A stretch of 64,000 nucleotides of DNA, taken from positions 1 to 64,000 of the forward strand of contig PSLA01000007.1 in the NCBI GenBank assembly GCA_040289295.1, in the 5' to 3' direction. Shown one piece after another: positions 16,001 through 22,772 of the stretch; position 1 is the first letter of the stretch, and every line of letters begins with the position of its first letter. This stretch comes from J051 sp040289295. Lineage in GTDB: Bacteria; Armatimonadota; Fimbriimonadia; Fimbriimonadales; ATM1. Position numbers and translations under genes: made by a program. The notes under the pieces are model-generated. The model saw only the letters and a list, made by a program, of their open reading frames with translations. It did not search any database and was not told the origin of the DNA.

Positions 16001-16944
16001 GAGGAGACTTCAACGCCCGCCTCGCCGCAGGGATCGCCGTCAATCCCGACAGCGAAACCATCCGCGTAGCCAGAGCCGCTGGGGTCCTTACCGCCGTCTC
16101 CATGCCCACCGGCGGCACCATAAGCGGCATGGCGGCACTCTTAAGCCTTGATGGATACACCTGGGAGGACCTGTCCTACACGAACTCGTTCGCGCTGGTC
16201 GTCAACGTGGGCGCATCCGAGCGCGTGTTGGAACGCCTGGACGAGTGGTTCGCCGAGGCTCGAGCCTACATCGAGCGGCGCGCTGCCGCCGAGCGGGGCG
16301 AGACAAGCGCTGTGCCGAGAAATCGCAACCTCGAAGTGGTTCATGCCGCCCTGTCGGGCGAGATTCCCCTGTTGGTTACCGTAAGCACGCCGACCGTGGT
16401 CGAAGCCGTAACTGTTTGGGCTGCCGAACGCGGTGTCAGCATCCTCCTCGTTGGCGGGCCCGAGCTGGTCCGGGTCGCCGATCTACTCGCCAAAACGCGC
16501 ACTCCAGTCGCCATCAGCGGAACCACGGGTGTGCCTTCTGGAGACGGCCCATACGACGACGACTACACCGTGCCGGCGCGGCTGCGAGAAGCGGGCGTCA
16601 AGTTCTGCTTCACCACCCGGGACGCGCACAACGTTCGGTGGCTGCGAGACCTCGCGGGCTTCGCCGCGGCTTGGGGCCTGTGGCCGGAGGACGCAGAGCG
16701 CGCGGTCACATTGTGGCCCGCGGAGTTGCTGGGGTTGGGTTCGCGGCTGGGCGCGATCACGCCAGGTCGTGACGGCACCCTGATCCTGTTGAATGGACCG
16801 CTGCTCGAGACAGGCTCGAAGGTTGAACGAGCATGGATCCTTGGTCGGCAGCTTAACCTCGAGAACCGGCAGACCCTGCTGCGAGACCGGTACTGGAGCA
16901 GGCCGCTAGCGACAGTGACCGCAAACTCCGGTAATGGAGACTGA
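13039..16944 (+). CDS. secreted triple-module amidohydrolase-like protein; only the middle module keeps its metal site
   Basis: The 1301-aa product has a signal peptide (GVLLLILVLSALTAFGQ) and three imidazolonepropionase-like amidohydrolase modules: about 22-420, 450-860 and 908-1301, with a Pro-rich linker near 868-905. Each starts with a strand segment of the type RNATVVPEPG, RNATIWTMSSAG or RGATIHSMVGQP. Module 2 has the metal ligands: His517 and His519 (DAHSH), His681/683 (KIHSHGYRAD), His709 (LQHVLEG) and Asp763 (NSDSNDH). Module 1 reads GFVHPAMSV and module 3 GLIDPATTLGL at the HxH position, so neither should bind the dinuclear metal. Substrate unknown; a cyclic amide or peptide-like compound is a guess. 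Start is GTG. The 3' end overlaps the convergent fur-family gene by 39 nt. Confidence 0.85.
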   Translation: MRGRGVLLLILVLSALTAFGQEVIVLRNATVVPEPGVRLEATDVLIRGGIIADVGRGIAAPSVAKEFDCSGLTVYAGFVHPAMSVTVESLSQRLREVRQESAAGDLWNRRDNLLTRFGLGDFRADELQALHSLAENGYGVAHLFDGRGVLGPRACVVSTGQGALNPSVILAEGTGIPISLSGGGFGFEGGYPNSLMGRIAFARQALTDVEWHDRLLRRYEASPTGQARPTRDPDLEAARSLVRAETFAIFDRLDDQMALRALALSNAHGLQPLLVIASGAGRITDALSLRRGAVALSDRLPSKPKLDENNDRNSLSAVLNYFNDVQAGAELDRAGVPFVYAPASASSPLDGIRTYVAAGLNPDAALAAMTARPAALLGLSRQVGKVEKGFLANLVVIEGDLFSQDAKVMLSIVEGKPMNDKLPEKRDPAKIRRVERMRLMPPDYSPFPRPAESTPAFRMYRNATIWTMSSAGVLTNADIVIHDGKIVAVGNALQPPAGCEVIDATGLHISPGIYDAHSHTAITGGVNEGSNMVTIECRIEDVINAQDANIYRQLAGGTVGALMLHGSANPIGGQSITVKWRWGKRAADLPVRNAPPGVKFALGQNPIREDQDRGRQQADQPTDRPRTRMGVMDAIRRAFDDALDYRKQWDDYRAGRTAVEPRKNLQLEAILEVLDGNRKIHSHGYRADELLALLRLAEEYGIRVATLQHVLEGYKIADEMAQHGVGGSTFADWWGYKLEAYDAIPDNAALMSRRGVVVSVNSDSNDHARRLNFEAAKSVRYGGVSPETALSFVTIGPAKQLGIDRWTGSLEVGKDADLAVWSAAPTSIFAICRETYVDGVKLFDFRHDREERARREQILNEARRLLNGEDDPPPAEPGAAADDDQPPPAALRPLPPVASTPGNARYPRTPVVIRGATIHSMVGQPQVGDVLIGEDGLIEAVGSVNVPQGAEVVDARGKHLYPGLIDPATTLGLTEIGQVPVSDDTSERGDFNARLAAGIAVNPDSETIRVARAAGVLTAVSMPTGGTISGMAALLSLDGYTWEDLSYTNSFALVVNVGASERVLERLDEWFAEARAYIERRAAAERGETSAVPRNRNLEVVHAALSGEIPLLVTVSTPTVVEAVTVWAAERGVSILLVGGPELVRVADLLAKTRTPVAISGTTGVPSGDGPYDDDYTVPARLREAGVKFCFTTRDAHNVRWLRDLAGFAAAWGLWPEDAERAVTLWPAELLGLGSRLGAITPGRDGTLILLNGPLLETGSKVERAWILGRQLNLENRQTLLRDRYWSRPLATVTANSGNGD

Positions 16945-17379
16945 GGTGAGGTCGCTGCTGAAGCCGTGCCGGGCGGCTTGCGTGAGCAGTTCGCCAAGTG
17001 CGGGACGCGGTATCGGCACCTCCTCGCTGCAGCCGCACTCCGTGCAGACGAGGTGCATGGCGGGGTGCGGCTCGTCTCGCCGGCTAGTACAGACGACGTA
17101 CCCGTTCTCAGTTCCGTAGATGCGGTGAATCAGGCCGGCAGCCTCAAGTTCACCCAAGATGCGATAGACGGTCACAACATCAACGGACTTGCCTTGCGCT
17201 GCGAGGCGGTCTCGGATGCCGTATGCCCCGAGCGGTGCCTTAGAGGACCCAAGCGCCTCGGCTACAAAGCGGAGCGGACGGGTGAGCCGCCTGCCGGATG
17301 CCCTTAATACTGAGATGGCATGTCTGGTGAACGGCTCGACTTGCTCGGGTGGGGCGTCGTTACAGGGATAGCGTTTCAT
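16906..17379 (-). CDS. Fur-family metal-responsive transcriptional regulator (Fur/Zur/PerR)
   Basis: This is a 157-aa protein with an N-terminal winged helix (RRLTRPLRFVAEAL ... VVTVYRILGELEAAGLIHRI) and a C-terminal dimer domain. HPAMHLVCTECG and GVCGHCR provide two CxxC pairs for a structural zinc, as in Zur and Fur. The sensing metal cannot be read off safely; the order of residues slightly favours Zur. The start is the ATG at 17379, because the longer frame begins inside an upstream dyad. The 3' end overlaps the amidohydrolase gene on the other strand. A dyad over the start codon could allow autoregulation. Confidence 0.88.
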   Translation of the reverse strand: MKRYPCNDAPPEQVEPFTRHAISVLRASGRRLTRPLRFVAEALGSSKAPLGAYGIRDRLAAQGKSVDVVTVYRILGELEAAGLIHRIYGTENGYVVCTSRRDEPHPAMHLVCTECGCSEEVPIPRPALGELLTQAARHGFSSDLTSVSITGVCGHCR

Positions 17380-17396
17380 GCTGCAACAGTATAGCA
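17377..17396 (-). promoter_or_regulatory. dyad over the fur-family start codon
   Basis: On the minus strand ATGCT and AGCAT arms are separated by 10 bp, and the second arm includes the start codon. It could be an operator for the regulator itself. It is short and could be chance. Confidence 0.2.
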
Positions 17397-17593
17397 TCTG
17401 CGGCATTTTCCGGGTGTGGTGGGGCTTTTTCGGGCACTGAGCCGTCTGAATAGTGCAGGAAACTGCGCGCGGCGGCTTCCTCCAGGAGCCTGAACCCGCC
17501 CGTTTATGCTACACTCGGGGCACCGAAGCCTCGCGTGCCCTTCCCGGGTGCGCCTCGGCGGAAGGTCCCATCAAGGGAGGAAACGACAGCAAA

Positions 17594-17794
17594 GTGGAGT
17601 TCTACAACGTAAAAACCAAGAGCAAAATTGATGTTCCGGAATCGAACATCACGAAGAAGAAGATGGTCCGCAAGACCAAAAGCGGCGCGACGCAAACCCG
17701 TTACGCCCTGATTGGCCAGCACGACGGCATGACTCTGTACAAGTTCGTCAATCAGGCCACGTACGAAGGGATGAACGTCAAAGAGGTCAAGTAG
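17594..17794 (+). CDS. 66-aa basic protein of unknown function
   Basis: The product begins VEFYNVKTKSKIDVPESN, is rich in Lys (about 12 of 66) and ends YEGMNVKEVK. Its polar strand-like segments suggest a small beta-rich, perhaps nucleic-acid-binding protein, but I recognise no family. I chose the GTG at 17594 because AGGGAGG lies 13 nt upstream; the longer frame to 17453 reads through a likely promoter (TATGCT near 17512) and looks non-coding. A strong hairpin terminator follows at 17809-17843. Single-gene transcription with a strong ribosome site and terminator suggests an abundant protein. Confidence 0.7.
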   Translation: MEFYNVKTKSKIDVPESNITKKKMVRKTKSGATQTRYALIGQHDGMTLYKFVNQATYEGMNVKEVK

Positions 17795-17808
17795 GCCGCT
17801 TCGATTCT

Positions 17809-17843
17809 GGTGGGCGGTGCTGGCACGGCCTGCGCCGCCCACC
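17809..17843 (+). terminator. rho-independent-like terminator after the 66-aa gene
   Basis: Arms GGTGGGCGG and CCGCCCACC enclose a 17-nt loop, then GTTCCTTTA. It lies between convergent genes and could stop both. Confidence 0.75.
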
Positions 17844-17849
17844 GTTCCT

Positions 17850-19031
17850 TTACGCTGCCGTTTGCAAGTGCGGCGGCAGGAGTTCAGGGGTGAGTGTCTT
17901 TTTGTCCCTCGGAGCAAGCACGACCGCACGCTCGATGGCGTTTTCCAGTTCCCTGACGTTACCGGGCCAGGAGTAGCACCGCAGCACCCGCTCTGCCTCG
18001 CGGTCAATCTCTTCCAGGCTCGCACCGTTCTCCTTTGAGAACTTAGCGATGAAGTGGCGTGCCAAAGGCAGGATGTCTTCGTGTCTCTCACGGAGGGGGG
18101 GCAGTTCAATGTGGAGCACCTGCAGCCGGTAGAAGAGGTCTTCGCGAAACGTTCCTTCCCTAACCGCCGCCTGCAGATCGCGGTTCGTCGCGGCTACCAG
18201 ACGCACATCCACATCGATCGGTACCGAGGAGCCGAGTCGCTCGATTTGGCGCTCCTGGAGAACCCTCAGCAGTTTTACTTGAATGGAAACGGGGATCTCC
18301 CCAATCTCATCCAGAAACAGCGTGCCGGTGTGGGCAACTTCGAAGCGCCCCCTGCGCGAACTGTCCGCGCCCGTGAACGCCCCCCTTTCATAGCCGAAGA
18401 GTTCGCTTTCGAGGAGCGTTTCTGGCAGGGCTGCGCAGCTAACCGCGACAAACGGGTTTTCGGCACGTGAACTGAGTTCGTGAATCGTTTTGGCGATGAC
18501 CTCCTTGCCGGTTCCGCTCTCGCCGGTGATGAGAATGGTCGTGCGCGAGTCAGCTACCTGTTGCACCATGCGGAGCACCTCCTTCATCTTGGGTGACTCG
18601 GCGATCAGATGCGTAGTCGATGGTCTACCCACCGCCTTGGCTCGCACGCTTCGCTGTGATCGCTTCGGCGCAAACTGGGCAACAATTCTCTTCAGGTTGT
18701 CCAGGTCGAACGGCTTCGTGATGTAGTCCGAGGCGCCCGCTCGAATCGCCTCCACCGCCTGCTGGATTGTCCCGTAAGCCGTCATGATGAGCACCGGCAG
18801 GTCCTCTCGGCGCTCCCGAATTCGGACAAGCAAGTCCACGCCCGTCATGCCCGGCATGAGCACGTCGGTGAGCACAACGTCAATGGTCCCGTCGTTCTGA
18901 ATCGCCTGCAGCGCGCTCGCAGCGTCTTCAGCAACAGTAACGCGATAGTTCGCTCGCTCGAAGGCAGCCTTCAGGATCTTGCGAATATTCTGCTCGTCGT
19001 CAACGACAAGGATGTGCCGCTTGCGCCTCAC
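17850..19031 (-). CDS. NtrC-type sigma-54 activator without DNA-binding domain
   Basis: The 393-aa response regulator has a receiver domain (DD at 11-12, phospho-acceptor Asp56 in LTDVLMPG, Lys in YITKPFD) and an AAA+ domain. The latter has Walker A GESGTGKE, GAFTGA, the loop that contacts sigma-54, Walker B GTLFLDEIGEI and the sensor segment REDLFYRL. It ends at LTPELLPPHLQTAA, immediately after the AAA+ lid. The Fis-type helix-turn-helix that NtrC proteins carry in their last 50-80 residues is absent, and a terminator follows closely, so this is not a sequencing break. It probably activates sigma-54 promoters from solution or through a partner. Start GTG/ATG at 19031; the kinase stop overlaps it by 4 nt. 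Confidence 0.92.
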   Translation of the reverse strand: MRRKRHILVVDDEQNIRKILKAAFERANYRVTVAEDAASALQAIQNDGTIDVVLTDVLMPGMTGVDLLVRIRERREDLPVLIMTAYGTIQQAVEAIRAGASDYITKPFDLDNLKRIVAQFAPKRSQRSVRAKAVGRPSTTHLIAESPKMKEVLRMVQQVADSRTTILITGESGTGKEVIAKTIHELSSRAENPFVAVSCAALPETLLESELFGYERGAFTGADSSRRGRFEVAHTGTLFLDEIGEIPVSIQVKLLRVLQERQIERLGSSVPIDVDVRLVAATNRDLQAAVREGTFREDLFYRLQVLHIELPPLRERHEDILPLARHFIAKFSKENGASLEEIDREAERVLRCYSWPGNVRELENAIERAVVLAPRDKKTLTPELLPPHLQTAA

Positions 19032-20533
19032 GCTCCGGCCTCCTTCGCCGGCAACGCGATTTGAAACTCCGCTCCCTTACCCGGCTTGCTTCGCACGAGA
19101 ATCGTCCCGTTGTGCGCCTCTACGACCTTGCGAACATTGCACAGGCCCAGCCCGGTTCCGTGAGCTTTGGTCGTAAAGAACGGCATGAACAAACGCGCTA
19201 CCTGCTCTTCTGTCATGCCCGTTCCTGTATCTCGAACGGAAATGCGAACGCGTTTCGCGGACTTCGCCGTCTCGACGGTAAGCGTGCCGCCGTCGGGCAT
19301 CGCCTCGACGGCGTTTCTGAAAAGGTTTCGCAAGGCCTGCATCAGTCGCACCGGGTCACCCTGAATTGTCGGCTTTCTGCGGCCGGCTTTGAAGTTCACC
19401 CGCACGCTCGCGCGCTCGATCAGAGGGCGGTCGAGTCGCAAAGCGCGGTCCACGAGATCGTTCAGGTCAACCGACTCAAGAACCACCTCGACCGGGCGGG
19501 CAAAGTCGAGAAACTGTTGGCAGAGCTGGTCGAGGCTGTCTACCTCCTCCTCAACCACTGCAGCCCAGTCACGAAGGCGCGCAAGGCTTGTTTCATTGCG
19601 CATCATCTGCGCAGCTCCGCGGATGCTCGTCAAGGGATTGCGCAGCTCGTGGGCTATGGCTGCGGTCATCTGGCCGATCTCTGCAAGGCGACGCACGCGG
19701 GCCATCTCCCTCTCCTGCTCAAGGCGGGGCCCGAGGTTCTCGATCAGCAGTATCGCCCCGCCCGAAAAGGGGATAGCGTCCACAAGACAGGGGGCCTCGC
19801 TGACGCCGATGAACTCGTCGGTGCGTCGCACGCCGTTCAATGCTGACAGGATACTACCGGTGAGCGCGGAGCACGCCGCCTCCTTTAGGGCGCTCGCCAT
19901 TGCGTCCCAAGTCAGGGCTCGCTCCGTTTCTGCGATTCCCAGCAGCGTCCTTGCGGTTGCGTTCATCTCTCGCGCGCGCCCGTGCGCGTCGAGCGTTACG
20001 ATACCGATCGTTAGGCTCTGCAAGATCGCTTGGGTACGCTTCGCCTGCTCCTTCTCTGCAGCCAAAGCCGCGGCGAGCTTCGTCAGCAATCGGGCATGAT
20101 TAAGACCAGCGCCTACCGACTGCGATAACGCGGACGCGACTGACCGCTCGGTATCGGTGAAGGGTTGCTTCCGTCGTGCGTGCAGGAGGCCGACAACGCC
20201 TGCGCCGGGCACCGAGAGAGGCGCAAGCAGGTTCTCGCCGCCGCCGGCGGCGTCGTGCCACAGGCTCACTCCCTCGTGCAACACCTTCTCGCCGATCCCT
20301 GCCTCTCCAGCCCTGATTGACCGAGCAATGTGCCACGCGACTGCCTCCGGCGCGGCGCCCGCCAGAACGAAGGAGCCTGTCTCCTCCGCCAACAGGTAAA
20401 GCGCAGCGCACGAGGCACCGAGAACCTCGCTCCAAGCGTTTGCAATATTGTTGTAGTAATCTTCAGATCGCTCGTGCGATCCTCGAGCGACGAGCTCAAG
20501 GAGGCGCGACGGCGATGGCGGCGTGCTGCCCAT
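19028..20533 (-). CDS. cytoplasmic GAF-PAS sensor histidine kinase (NtrB-like)
   Basis: The 501-aa protein has no membrane segment. A GAF-like domain (about 20-155) is followed by a short coiled region, a PAS-like domain (about 165-270), a HisKA domain with the phospho-acceptor His295 in IAHELRNPLTSIRGA, and an HATPase domain (LRNLFRNAVEAMPDG, DTGTGM, GTGLGL). Arrangement and the 4-nt overlap with the NtrC-like gene make them a cognate pair. The GAF domain should sense a soluble ligand or redox state inside the cell. The signal and target genes cannot be read from the sequence. Confidence 0.92.
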   Translation of the reverse strand: MGSTPPSPSRLLELVARGSHERSEDYYNNIANAWSEVLGASCAALYLLAEETGSFVLAGAAPEAVAWHIARSIRAGEAGIGEKVLHEGVSLWHDAAGGGENLLAPLSVPGAGVVGLLHARRKQPFTDTERSVASALSQSVGAGLNHARLLTKLAAALAAEKEQAKRTQAILQSLTIGIVTLDAHGRAREMNATARTLLGIAETERALTWDAMASALKEAACSALTGSILSALNGVRRTDEFIGVSEAPCLVDAIPFSGGAILLIENLGPRLEQEREMARVRRLAEIGQMTAAIAHELRNPLTSIRGAAQMMRNETSLARLRDWAAVVEEEVDSLDQLCQQFLDFARPVEVVLESVDLNDLVDRALRLDRPLIERASVRVNFKAGRRKPTIQGDPVRLMQALRNLFRNAVEAMPDGGTLTVETAKSAKRVRISVRDTGTGMTEEQVARLFMPFFTTKAHGTGLGLCNVRKVVEAHNGTILVRSKPGKGAEFQIALPAKEAGA

Positions 20534-20571
20534 CTCTCAGGAGATTATCGGCAGCGAGGCGTACTGCTCGC

Positions 20572-20940
20572 CTAAAAGATCTGGTGCAGCCCAAAGTTGT
20601 TCAGGAACACCACGTCGGCGGCCCCGGCGCCATCGGGGATGACGAGTTCGTCCGCGCTGGGCACCACAACATGGGGACACCGGCTTCGGCGCGAGAAAAC
20701 AACCTCGAAGTCAAGCCCGCTCCAGGGGATGCCGGCGTAGAAGCGGTTCGCGCTCTCGGCGTCCTCAGCAGGCTCCGGGAGTACGTCGTCCCAATCCTCA
20801 CCGCACTTTTTTAAGGTAACTTCAAACCAATCCGCCCCTGCACTGGTCAAGGTGATGGCGACCCCGCGGACGTCTTTCGGCACGGATAGCGGCGCCGTGG
20901 CCGGTTGCCACAGGGCAAGCACACACAGAACGGATGTCAT
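20572..20940 (-). CDS. small secreted protein of unknown function
   Basis: The 122-aa product starts with a short hydrophobic signal-like segment (MTSVLCVLALWQPATA). The start is chosen from AAGGAG 7 nt before the ATG at 20940; the longer frame reaches back over the divergent promoter region. The mature part has a VAITLTSAGADWFEVTLKKCG beta-like segment, two Cys (CGEDW, CPHV) and is acidic. I recognise no family. It is divergent from a beta-barrel gene 119 bp away and follows the kinase-regulator pair on the same strand. Confidence 0.6.
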   Translation of the reverse strand: MTSVLCVLALWQPATAPLSVPKDVRGVAITLTSAGADWFEVTLKKCGEDWDDVLPEPAEDAESANRFYAGIPWSGLDFEVVFSRRSRCPHVVVPSADELVIPDGAGAADVVFLNNFGLHQIF

Positions 20941-21059
20941 CTTACTGCTCCTTTTGGTAAGGCTACCTAACTCGTTGGACGTCTTGGGGGCTGGAATGTG
21001 TTTCTGATGTGCGCGATTGGGTAAAGTTCGGGCACTCGCAAGGAAGGAAGGATAGAAGA

Positions 21060-21587
21060 ATGCAAAGGATGCGTGCACTTGTGTCGTCGTTTGGGTTTGT
21101 CGCCCTTTGGTTTGCCGTCCCATCTACCTCGACTGCACAGGGACTTCCCGGCTTCGGCGTTCAGGTTCGAGTCGGCTACTTTTGGCCTGCGAACAGCCGC
21201 GCTGCCGCCGGTAAGTCGCAATGGTTCACGGTCGGCACCGAGTTCAAGGTGCTGGATGACACGTTCCTGATGCGGAACCCCTTGACGCCGGGCCACTTCA
21301 GCTTCTCAGCGGACCTGATGGAGGGCAACGGCTTTCGAAGCGTGCCGCTGCTGCTGAACTACAATTTGCGGGTTTTGGAGAACCTCACCGCCAGTGCGGG
21401 CGGCGGCATCAGCTTCACGAGTCGTCCTGGTTTCAAGGACAACACCTCGTTCGCTTACCAGGCGTCGCTGGTGTACGATTGGGCCATTCAGGGGTTTCCG
21501 ATTCTCGTGCGGCTCGCCTGGAACGGCGTCAGCTCTGTGGACGAGGAACTGGATGGCTTCTCGCTGACCGCGGGCGTCAAGTTCTAA
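21060..21587 (+). CDS. outer-membrane beta-barrel-like protein
   Basis: This 175-aa protein has a signal peptide (FGFVALWFAVPSTSTAQG) and then amphipathic strands alternating polar and hydrophobic residues (VQVRVGYFW, FSFSADLME, SVPLLLNYNLRV, TASAGGGISF, AYQASLVYDW). It ends in Phe after LTAGVKF, the usual C-terminal signal of outer-membrane barrels. That points to a small eight-stranded barrel, inserted by BamA if the cell is diderm. The ATG at 21060 has GGAAGGA upstream; the frame's first start at 21009 adds a non-signal leader. The ECF sigma gene follows by about 100 bp, so it may belong to that stress regulon. Function unknown. Confidence 0.7.
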   Translation: MQRMRALVSSFGFVALWFAVPSTSTAQGLPGFGVQVRVGYFWPANSRAAAGKSQWFTVGTEFKVLDDTFLMRNPLTPGHFSFSADLMEGNGFRSVPLLLNYNLRVLENLTASAGGGISFTSRPGFKDNTSFAYQASLVYDWAIQGFPILVRLAWNGVSSVDEELDGFSLTAGVKF

Positions 21588-21623
21588 TGCCGAGCCCTGC
21601 CCTTTCTTTGACGGGCATGCAGT

Positions 21624-21660
21624 GAACTTGCTGCGGCTGGGCGCGTATAGCACGTTAGGA
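21624..21660 (+). promoter_or_regulatory. possible ECF sigma promoter upstream of the sigma gene
   Basis: GAACTT at 21624-21629 equals the sigma-E-type -35 consensus, and TATAG-like sequence follows about 17 bp on. ECF genes often control themselves. The -10 match is weak. Confidence 0.25.
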
Positions 21661-21693
21661 GCCCAGAGCGTGGAATCCACAGGTGTCCTAAGA

Positions 21694-22293
21694 ATGACGC
21701 AGCACGAAGCCGGCAACGGTTTGAGCGACCAGTTGCTGGTCGCCCGTTGCCAGGCGGACGACCTCAGCGCCTTCGACGTGCTGGTTGACCGGTACCAGGT
21801 TCGCGTGTTCGGCTTCGCGCGCCGTATGATCGGCGACGCCCAGGAGGCTGAGGACGTCGCGCAAGAGGTGTTTGTGCGCGCCTTCCGAAACATACGGCGG
21901 TACGACGGACGGGCGTCGGTCGCCGGCTGGCTTTTCACGATTGCGACGAACCTGTGCATTGACCGACGACGGCGAAGCTCACGGCGTGTAGCCGAGGTGC
22001 CGCTTGAGCCGGATACAGACACCAAACATAGGTTAGTCGCACGGAGCGGCAATCCGCAGGAAGAAGCGGTGGCGAAGCAGATGCAAGAAGCCATTCATAC
22101 CGCGCTGGGGACACTGTCGGACCGACTGAGGCCGGTGCTGCTGCTGCACGATGTGGAGGGGATGAGTTACGAAGAGATTGCGAACGCGCTGAACATACCG
22201 GTGGGGACCGTGAAATCCCGTCTCTTCCTCGCTCGTGAGCGCCTCCAGTCAGCGCTGTCGGCTTACCTGCAAGCAGGCGACACAGATGACTAA
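21694..22293 (+). CDS. RNA polymerase ECF sigma factor, sigma-E type
   Basis: This is a 199-aa sigma-70 family protein of the ECF class. Region 2 (DLSAFDVLVDRYQVRVFGFARRM ... EDVAQEVFVRAFRNIRRYDGRASVAGWLFTIATN) is followed by a short linker and region 4 (LRPVLLLHDVEGMSYEEIANALNIPVGTVKSRLFLARERL). No region 1 or 3 is present, as expected for ECF factors. The ATG at 21694 is preferred; a GTG at 21622 would start on top of the probable promoter. The stop overlaps the next gene by 8 nt. With the anti-sigma and RseB-like genes it forms an envelope-stress module. Confidence 0.93.
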   Translation: MTQHEAGNGLSDQLLVARCQADDLSAFDVLVDRYQVRVFGFARRMIGDAQEAEDVAQEVFVRAFRNIRRYDGRASVAGWLFTIATNLCIDRRRRSSRRVAEVPLEPDTDTKHRLVARSGNPQEEAVAKQMQEAIHTALGTLSDRLRPVLLLHDVEGMSYEEIANALNIPVGTVKSRLFLARERLQSALSAYLQAGDTDD

Positions 22294-22772
22294 GAACGAA
22301 CTGTTGGAACGGATTGAGCGGAACGAGCGGCTGTCGCTGGTCGAGCAGTCGGAACTGGACACGCTGCTGGCGNNNNNNNNNNNNNNNNNNNNNNNNNNNN
22401 NNNNNNNNNNNNNNNNNNNNNNNNNNNNNNNAAAAGCTGGAGCTAAAGGCCGCGACCGCCGAGTACGAGCGGCTCCAGCGCGAGGCGTCGAAGCCGCTCC
22501 GAGGCTTTTCGTGGCCGCGCACGGGTCTCCTCGCCTCGGCAACCGCGTGCGTCTTGCTGGCCACTGCGGTCATCGTCCAGGTGTCACGCTCGGGCGCGGT
22601 CCCTTCGGTTTCTTCCGAACTGCTCGTGCAGTGGCACGAGGAGGCGGCGGCTTCCGTAGCACTGCCCGCAGACGGGTCGAGTATGACTACGTTCGTGGTC
22701 GCCGAGCAGGCGCCTCGGAAAGAGGACGATCTGGACGACCTGCTGTACGGTGGCTCGATGGAGTCGCTATGA
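22286..22772 (+). CDS. probable anti-sigma factor, interrupted by an N gap
   Basis: The ATG at 22286 overlaps the sigma stop. The N-terminus (MTKNELLERIERNERLS...) is charged and cytoplasmic. After the 59-N gap the frame continues with a charged helix (KLELKAATAEYERLQREA), one membrane helix (TGLLASATACVLLATAVIVQV) and an extracytoplasmic tail of about 60 residues. That is the layout of membrane anti-sigma factors such as RseA. Position between an ECF sigma and an RseB-like protein gives most of the weight. As printed, the frame shifts across the gap, which I take as a wrong gap size rather than a mutation. ATGA overlap with the next gene. Confidence 0.7.
22373..22431. other. assembly gap (59 N) inside the anti-sigma gene
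   Basis: Fifty-nine N. The frames on the two sides differ by one base, so the true length must differ from 59 by one or by a related number. It does not show a real frameshift. Confidence 0.95.

Noticed and set aside
17821..17835. Sigma-54 promoter (TGGCAC...TGC) near the NtrC-like gene
   Set aside because: The spacing between the two blocks is 4 rather than 5 bp and it sits inside a terminator hairpin.
21622..21693. Earlier GTG start for the ECF sigma factor
   Set aside because: It would begin on a GAACTT promoter-like element and add residues without the family's pattern.
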